NCBI RefSeq assembly: GCF_003700275.1
Contig: NZ_RBRE01000059.1
Coordinates: 1-64,000, forward strand
Length of the DNA: 64,000 bases
Direction: 5' to 3'
Source of the DNA: Pseudomonas cichorii
GTDB lineage: Bacteria > Pseudomonadota > Gammaproteobacteria > Pseudomonadales > Pseudomonadaceae
Below the pieces are notes generated by a model, which worked only from the letters and a program-made list of their open reading frames with translations, ran no database searches and was not told where the DNA came from. A program made the position numbers and the translations under genes. Positions 59,109 through 64,000 of this stretch are shown here, one piece after another (the first letter of the stretch is position 1; every line of letters begins with the position of its first letter).

Positions 59109-60236
59109 TTATTTACCGCGGAAGTAACGTTGCGCAACAAAAGGCATTTTGCTTACCAGCATCGGAACTTTCTTGCCGCGCACCATCGCCCAGACCGGTG
59201 TTTCGAGTGCGCTGAAACGACTTTCCAGATAACCCATGGCCAACGGACCGCCCAGAGTCGGACCAAAACCGCCGCTGCACACGCTGCCGATGGTCTGGCC
59301 TTCTGCGTCGACGATTTCGCTGCCTTCACGCACCGGCGTGCGCTCTTGTGGCAACAGTCCGACACGTTTTTTATTTACCCCGGCCTGCTGCTGGGCAAAT
59401 ATTTTTTCGGCTCCCGGGAAACCACCGGCACGTTCACCGTCGGCGCGTCTGGCCTTGGACACTGCCCACAACAGGCTGGCTTCGACCGGTGTGGTTTCGC
59501 TATTCATGTCGTGACCGTACAGGCAAAGACCGGCTTCAAGACGCAACGAGTCGCGGGCGCCGAGGCCGATGGGAGCCACTTCCGGCTCGTCCAGCAGGCG
59601 ACGTGCGAGGCTTTCGGCCTGGGCGACCGGCACCGAAATCTCGTAACCGTCTTCGCCGGTGTAGCCCGAACGGCTGACATAGCAGTCAACGCCCAGCAGT
59701 GTGACGCTGGCGAACTGCATGAAGGTCATGTCCGCCACTTGCGGAGCCAGGCGGGCGAGTACGGTCACCGCTTGCGGGCCTTGCAGGGCCAGCAGGGCGC
59801 GCTCTTCAAACAACGGCTCGATGCTGCACTGCGAGGCCAGATGCTTGCGCAGATGAGCAAGGTCCTCATTCTTGCAGGCAGCATTGACCACCAGCATCAG
59901 TTGATCGTTGCCCAGGTTGGCGACCATCAGGTCATCGAGAATGCCGCCGTTTTCATTGGTGAACATCGCATAACGCTGCATGCCGACCGGCAGGTCGATG
60001 ATGTCCACCGGCGCCAGGGTTTCCAGCGCCTGTGCGGCGTTGGCGCCAGTCAGGAGAATCTGGCCCATGTGCGAGACATCGAACAGACCGGCTTTTTCAC
60101 GGGTATGCAGGTGTTCTTTCATCACGCCGGCCGGGTATTGCACGGGCATGTCGTAACCGGCGAAGGGCACCATTTTGGCGCCGAGTTCGCGATGCAGGGT
60201 GTGCAGCGGGGTGGTCAGCAGTTGATCTGTGGACAT
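59109..60236 (-). CDS. gcvT: Glycine cleavage system T protein (aminomethyltransferase)
   Basis: A 375-residue folate-dependent enzyme that moves the methylene group from the lipoylated H protein to tetrahydrofolate and releases ammonia. Typical segments are GAKMVPFAGYDMPVQY at the start, GLFDVSHMGQILLTG and YVSRSGYTGEDGYEI. It follows gcvP by 84 nt that hold a REP remnant. In P. aeruginosa the comparable sigma-54-controlled operon has glyA and sdaA between gcvP and gcvT; they are not here. Confidence 0.95.
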   Translation of the reverse strand: MSTDQLLTTPLHTLHRELGAKMVPFAGYDMPVQYPAGVMKEHLHTREKAGLFDVSHMGQILLTGANAAQALETLAPVDIIDLPVGMQRYAMFTNENGGILDDLMVANLGNDQLMLVVNAACKNEDLAHLRKHLASQCSIEPLFEERALLALQGPQAVTVLARLAPQVADMTFMQFASVTLLGVDCYVSRSGYTGEDGYEISVPVAQAESLARRLLDEPEVAPIGLGARDSLRLEAGLCLYGHDMNSETTPVEASLLWAVSKARRADGERAGGFPGAEKIFAQQQAGVNKKRVGLLPQERTPVREGSEIVDAEGQTIGSVCSGGFGPTLGGPLAMGYLESRFSALETPVWAMVRGKKVPMLVSKMPFVAQRYFRGK

Positions 60237-60277
60237 GATGGAATCCGCTAAAGTCAGTGGGTCTGTGTCGAGCTGCC

Positions 60278-60312
60278 TTCGCGAATGAGCGGATCACCGC
60301 CCAGTCGCGAAG
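60278..60312. repeat. REP remnant in the gcvP-gcvT spacer
   Basis: CTTCGCGAATGAGCGGATCA and flanking CCGCCCAGTCGCGAAG are a diverged REP within the gcvHPT operon. Confidence 0.5.
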
Positions 60313-60320
60313 CAGGCCGA

Positions 60321-63185
60321 TCACGCCTCTTGGTAGCTTTCGATGGACGGGCAGGCGCAGACCAGATTGCGGTCGCCGAACACGTTGTCGACACGGCCGA
60401 CCGGTGGCCAGTATTTACCTTCGATCAGCGACTCGACCGGGTACACCGCCTGTTCGCGGCTGTACGGATGGGTCCATTGCCCGACGATTTCGGCAGCGGT
60501 GTGCGGCGCGTTTTTCAGCGGGTTGTCATCCTTGTCCAGCGTGCCGTTCTCTACCGCGTGGATTTCCTCGCGAATCTTGATCATGGCCTCGCAGAAACGG
60601 TCCAGTTCTTCTTTGGATTCGCTTTCGGTCGGCTCGATCATCAGTGTGCCGGCCACCGGGAACGACATGGTCGGGGCGTGGAAGCCGAAGTCGATCAGGC
60701 GCTTGGCGACGTCGTCGACACTGATGCCGCTGGTTTCCTTGAGCGGGCGCAGATCCAGAATGCATTCATGCGCCACCAGCCCGTTGCTGCCGGTGTAGAG
60801 CACCGGGTAGTGGTTTTCCAGACGCCGGGAAATGTAGTTGGCGTTGAGGATCGCCAGTTGCGAAGCACGCTTGAGGCCTTCTCCGCCCATCATGCGGATG
60901 TACATCCAGGTGATTGGCAGAATACTGGCGCTGCCGAATGGCGCTGCGCATACCGCGCCTTCCTTGCGTTCCATCCGGCCGTGGCCAGGCAGGAACGGTG
61001 TCAGGTGCGACTTCACGCCAATCGGGCCGACGCCCGGGCCGCCACCGCCGTGCGGAATGCAGAAGGTCTTGTGCAGGTTCAGGTGCGAGACATCGCCACC
61101 GAACTTGCCCGGGGCGCAGAGGCCGACCATGGCGTTCATGTTGGCGCCGTCGATGTAAACCTGGCCGCCGTTGTCATGAATGATGCCGCAGATTTCACGG
61201 ATGCCTTCCTCGAACACGCCGTGGGTCGACGGGTAGGTAATCATCAGGGCTGCCAGTTGCTCGCGGTGCTCGATGGCCTTGGCGCGCAGGTCTTCGATGT
61301 CGACGTTGCCGCGCGCATCGCAGGCGGTGACCACCACGCGCATGCCGGCCATGTTGGCAGTGGCCGGGTTGGTGCCGTGCGCGGACGACGGAATCAGACA
61401 GATATCACGCGCTTCGTCGCCACGGCTCTGGTGATAGGCGCGGATGGCCAGCAGGCCGGCGTATTCACCCTGGGAACCGGCATTGGGCTGCAGGGAAATG
61501 GCGTCGTAACCGGTGGCGGCGCAGAGCATGGTTTCCAGTTCGCTGGTCAGTTGCTGGTAACCGGCGCTTTGTTCGGCGGGCGCGAACGGATGCAGGTTGC
61601 CGAACTCGGCCCAGGTGACCGGGATCATTTCGCTGGCAGCATTGAGCTTCATGGTGCAGGAGCCCAGCGGAATCATGGTGCGGTCCAGTGCCAGATCCTT
61701 GTCGGCCAGCTTGCGCAGATAGCGCATCAGCTCGGTTTCGGAGTGATAGCGGTTGAACACCGGATGGCTGAGGATCGCCGATTGCCGCAGCAGGGTCTTG
61801 GGCAGATGCGACTTGGCACTGCTGGCCAGGGTGGCGAAATCCGGCAGGCTCTGGCCGTCACTGGCAAAGATCGTCCACAGGGTTTCGACCGCCGACTGCG
61901 AAGTGGTTTCGTCGAATGACAGGCCCAGGTATTCGGCGTTGATTTCCCGCAGGTTGATGTGGTGCGCACGGGCCTTGGCGTGCAGCGTGGCGGTTTTGGC
62001 GCCGGTGTTTAGGGTCAGGCTGTCGAAGAAGAACTGCTGCTCGACCTTCAGGCCCAGTTGCGCCAGGCCTTCTGCGAAAATCGCGGTCATGCGATGCACG
62101 CGACTGGCGATGTTGGTCAGGCCGCGCGGGCCGTGGTAGACGGCATACATGCTGGCGATATTGGCCAGCAGCACTTGCGCGGTGCAGATGTTGCTGGTGG
62201 CTTTCTCGCGACGGATATGTTGCTCGCGGGTCTGCATGGCCAGACGCAGCGCCTGTTTGCCATGGCGATCCACCGATACGCCGACCAGACGGCCCGGCAT
62301 GTCGCGCTTGAAGGCGTCGCGAGTCGAGAAGTAGGCCGCATGCGGGCCGCCGAAACCCAGCGGTACGCCGAAACGCTGGGCGCTGCCGATGGCCACGTCG
62401 GCACCGAATTCGCCCGGTGGCGTCAGCAGGGTCAGGGCCAACAGATCGGCGGCCACTGCGACCAGCGCATTGACGCTGTGGAAGCGCTCGATCAATTCAC
62501 GGTAATCGAATACATCGCCATTGCTGGCCGGGTATTGCAGCAGCGCACCGAAGTAATCGCTGACATCGCCCAGTTCCGCTTCGTCGGCAACCACCACGGT
62601 GATGCCCAGCGGTTCGGCGCGGGTGCGCAGTACGTCGAGGGTCTGTGGGTGGCAGTGGGCCGAAGCGAAGAAATGCTGGCTGCCCTTGTTCTTGCTCAGG
62701 CGCTTGCAGAAGGTCATGGCTTCTGCGGCGGCAGTGGCTTCATCCAGCAGCGAGGCGTTGGCGATCGGCAGGCCGGTGAGGTCGCTGATCAGGGTCTGGA
62801 AGTTGAGCAGCGATTCCAGGCGGCCCTGGGAAATTTCCGGCTGGTAAGGCGTGTAGGCGGTGTACCAGGCCGGGTTTTCCAGCAGGTTGCGCAGAATCGG
62901 GGCCGGTGTATGGGTGTTGTAGTAACCCTGGCCGATGTAGGTCTTGAACAACTGGTTCTTGCTGGCGATGGCCTTGATCGAGGCCAGCGCATCGGCTTCG
63001 CTCTGGCCGGCAGGCAGGTTGAGAACGCTGGTGCCCTTGATGCTCTGCGGGATCACGCTTTCGCTCAGAGCTTCGATGGAGTCGAAACCCAGGGTTTGCA
63101 GCATGGCGTGCTCGTCGCTGGCGCGTGGGCCAATGTGACGGGCGATGAATTCGTTGGCGGTGCTCAATTCGATAGAGTCAGTCAT
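60321..63185 (-). CDS. gcvP: Glycine dehydrogenase (decarboxylating), P protein
   Basis: A 954-residue pyridoxal-phosphate enzyme that decarboxylates glycine and loads the aminomethyl group on the H protein. Two halves of the family are present; the PLP-binding lysine lies in LHKTFCIPHGGGG and the glycine-rich loop GPGVGPIGV follows. Length is standard (about 950). It starts 10 nt after gcvH ends, so H and P are coupled. Confidence 0.97.
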   Translation of the reverse strand: MTDSIELSTANEFIARHIGPRASDEHAMLQTLGFDSIEALSESVIPQSIKGTSVLNLPAGQSEADALASIKAIASKNQLFKTYIGQGYYNTHTPAPILRNLLENPAWYTAYTPYQPEISQGRLESLLNFQTLISDLTGLPIANASLLDEATAAAEAMTFCKRLSKNKGSQHFFASAHCHPQTLDVLRTRAEPLGITVVVADEAELGDVSDYFGALLQYPASNGDVFDYRELIERFHSVNALVAVAADLLALTLLTPPGEFGADVAIGSAQRFGVPLGFGGPHAAYFSTRDAFKRDMPGRLVGVSVDRHGKQALRLAMQTREQHIRREKATSNICTAQVLLANIASMYAVYHGPRGLTNIASRVHRMTAIFAEGLAQLGLKVEQQFFFDSLTLNTGAKTATLHAKARAHHINLREINAEYLGLSFDETTSQSAVETLWTIFASDGQSLPDFATLASSAKSHLPKTLLRQSAILSHPVFNRYHSETELMRYLRKLADKDLALDRTMIPLGSCTMKLNAASEMIPVTWAEFGNLHPFAPAEQSAGYQQLTSELETMLCAATGYDAISLQPNAGSQGEYAGLLAIRAYHQSRGDEARDICLIPSSAHGTNPATANMAGMRVVVTACDARGNVDIEDLRAKAIEHREQLAALMITYPSTHGVFEEGIREICGIIHDNGGQVYIDGANMNAMVGLCAPGKFGGDVSHLNLHKTFCIPHGGGGPGVGPIGVKSHLTPFLPGHGRMERKEGAVCAAPFGSASILPITWMYIRMMGGEGLKRASQLAILNANYISRRLENHYPVLYTGSNGLVAHECILDLRPLKETSGISVDDVAKRLIDFGFHAPTMSFPVAGTLMIEPTESESKEELDRFCEAMIKIREEIHAVENGTLDKDDNPLKNAPHTAAEIVGQWTHPYSREQAVYPVESLIEGKYWPPVGRVDNVFGDRNLVCACPSIESYQEA

Positions 63186-63195
63186 GGCTCGCTCC

Positions 63196-63579
63196 TCAGG
63201 CTTCAGCGTTGGCTTTGATCAGGCGGTCATAGGCGTCCTGATCCAACAGGCCGTGAATGGCATTGGCGTCTTGCGGGATGAAGCGAAAGAACCAGCCGGC
63301 GCCCAGCGCGTCTTCGTTGACCAGTTCCGGGGTGCTGTCGAGTGCGGAATTGACTTCGATCACCTCGCCGTCCAGCGGCATGTTGATGCTGCTGGCCGCT
63401 TTCACCGACTCCACCACCGAGACTTCGGCGTGTTGAGTGTAGGCCTGTAATTCCGGGAGCTGCACAAACACCACATCGCCGAGCGATTCCTGCGCATAAG
63501 GCGTGATGCCTACCGTGACACTGCCATCGGCTTCGGTCCGCAGCCATTCGTGTTCAACGGTGAATCGCAACTCGCTCAT
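63196..63579 (-). CDS. gcvH: Glycine cleavage system H protein
   Basis: A 127-residue lipoyl carrier that shuttles intermediates between P, T and L proteins. The lipoylated lysine is Lys60 in VVESVKAASS. MSELRFTVEHEWLR is the standard start, with GAGGAGTT upstream. First gene of gcvH-P-T, about 47 nt downstream of the predicted sigma-54 start. Confidence 0.97.
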   Translation of the reverse strand: MSELRFTVEHEWLRTEADGSVTVGITPYAQESLGDVVFVQLPELQAYTQHAEVSVVESVKAASSINMPLDGEVIEVNSALDSTPELVNEDALGAGWFFRFIPQDANAIHGLLDQDAYDRLIKANAEA

Positions 63580-63637
63580 AACAACTCCTCAAGGATAAAA
63601 AGCCCGCGGCTGGCGCTGGCGCAATGAGAAACGGGAG

Positions 63638-63653
63638 TGCAAGTTTGCGGCCA
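63638..63653 (-). promoter_or_regulatory. Sigma-54 promoter of gcvHPT
   Basis: On the minus strand TGGCCGCAAACTTGCA has GG and GC separated by 10 nt, matching the RpoN -24/-12 element. The start would be near 63626, giving a short leader before gcvH. It agrees with control by a TyrR/NtrC-type activator encoded just upstream. Confidence 0.8.
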
Positions 63654-63717
63654 ATATGAAAATGTTGTTTTAAATCATATGGTTATGTTGTTTTTGGGCA
63701 AGGGCTTTAGAAGGCGT

Positions 63718-63835
63718 TGTAGCGAAATCGATACAGAGGCGCAGGGCTGGAAAAACTCCATGGGATCAAAGCCTTGCTGGCTGGGGACTGCAGGCGACTG
63801 GATTGATATCGTTACGATGGAGTGATTTCGTTACG
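63718..63835. promoter_or_regulatory. Three 18-bp activator sites upstream of gcvH
   Basis: TGGATTGATATCGTTACG (63799-63816) and TGGAGTGATTTCGTTACG (63818-63835) are tandem direct repeats with 16 of 18 identical and a 19-bp period. TGTAGCGAAATCGATACA (63718-63735) is a third, diverged copy. Read on the minus strand they have the form YGTAWCG-N4-CRNTMCA, close to the site described for GcsR, the glycine-responsive activator of glycine cleavage in P. aeruginosa. They lie about 65-180 bp upstream of the -24 element, usual for sigma-54 enhancers. Confidence 0.65.
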
Positions 63836-63858
63836 GGTGTTTGTGAATGACTTTGCCT

Positions 63859-63910
63859 GGGGGAGCGGATTCATTCACGAAAAGGCTTCGCGGATCAATC
63901 CGCTCCCACA
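63859..63910. repeat. REP pair before gcvH regulatory region
   Basis: GGGAGCGGATTCATTCACGA and GCGGATCAATCCGCTCCCAC, inverted and adjoining, placed just after the stop of the regulator gene. Confidence 0.8.
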
Positions 63911-63918
63911 CACAGAAC

Positions 63919-64000
63919 TACTTGCCAATCCCGTATTTACGCAACCGATGTGCAATCGCGGTATGCGAGGTGTGCAGGCGCGCAGCCAGTTGTCGTGTCG
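63919..64000 (-). CDS. gcsR: C-terminus of a GcsR/TyrR-like activator (partial)
   Basis: Only the last 26 codons plus stop are in the window; the gene continues beyond 64000. They read TRQLAARLHTSHTAIAHRLR then KYGIGK, a TyrR-type helix-turn-helix (pattern LG.SHTAIANRLRKYGI). TyrR-type HTH ends are found on sigma-54-dependent activators such as PhhR and GcsR. Position upstream of gcvHPT, in the same direction, plus the RpoN promoter and tandem sites between, make GcsR the likely identity. The symbol is given on this context, not on the full protein. Confidence 0.65.

Larger units (their letters stand above)
63580..63918. other. Regulatory region between gcsR-like gene and gcvH
   Basis: A 339-nt spacer carrying a sigma-54 promoter (63638-63653), three activator-type 18-mers (63718-63735, 63799-63816, 63818-63835) and a REP pair (63859-63910). 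A small plus-strand frame at 63637-63825 overlaps these sites and is not a gene. Confidence 0.7.

Noticed and set aside
60285..61919. 544-codon open frame opposite gcvP
   Set aside because: Antisense shadow of the P protein.
1..64000. CRISPR array, tRNA, rRNA, prophage or complete insertion sequence
   Set aside because: No regular direct repeats with unique spacers, no cloverleaf, no transposase or integrase open frame was seen.

Overview
The window is a chromosomal segment of a Pseudomonas, most like the P. syringae / P. viridiflava / P. cichorii side of the genus. The evidence is a complete twelve-gene alginate operon, the hupN-yejK and rlmF-valS-holC-pepA-lptFG neighbourhoods, an aapJQMP operon behind a sigma-54 promoter, GC-rich codon use, and at least thirteen copies of the small palindromic REP family (core like GGAGCGGATTTATCCGCG) that Pseudomonas spreads between genes. 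No tRNA, rRNA, CRISPR array or complete insertion sequence was seen.

Layout. 1-2.6 kb: palindromic operator repeats, a structured leader with a small DUF3077-like gene, and two tightly coupled lipoproteins of unknown function. 2.6-4.6 kb: a NIT-domain chemoreceptor. 5.0-6.7 kb: an AT-rich island of two overlapping genes, an AAA15/OLD-like ATPase and a small partner, that looks like an acquired defence-type module. 6.7-8.6 kb: a short-chain dehydrogenase, a small membrane protein and an unknown protein. 9.0-11.8 kb: an Rhs/TccC-type protein with a variable C-terminal tail that carries an HExxH metallopeptidase motif. 12-28.4 kb (minus strand): algD-8-44-K-E-G-X-L-I-J-F-A, with an 800 bp leader holding a good AlgU-type promoter. 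29-38.6 kb: yaaA, a NodB-like protein with altered metal ligands, a PIN-PhoH ATPase, moaCDE, a CsgG/DUF4810/DUF799 lipoprotein trio, rhlB and a carboxylesterase. 38.7-43.2 kb: aapJQMP acidic amino-acid ABC transporter. 43.3-48.7 kb: an MFS carrier, small enzymes, a GST-like protein, glutaredoxin, yejK and hupN. 48.8-58.7 kb: rlmF, valS, a holC partner gene, holC, pepA, lptF-lptG, an RDD protein and a cold shock protein. 59-64 kb (minus): gcvH-gcvP-gcvT behind a sigma-54 promoter and three 18-bp sites, with the C-terminal HTH of a GcsR/TyrR-like activator running off the window edge.

Working together. The alg genes make GDP-mannuronate (algA, algD), polymerise it under c-di-GMP control (alg8, alg44), and modify, protect and export alginate (algG, L, X, I, J, F, K, E). 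The aap and gcv operons are two nitrogen/carbon units each apparently driven by RpoN. lptFG supplies part of the LPS export machine.

The most interesting accessory parts are the ATPase plus small partner pair, the Rhs tail toxin candidate, the nested inverted repeat at 2.5 kb, the triple palindrome at the left edge, and the tandem activator sites in front of gcvH.
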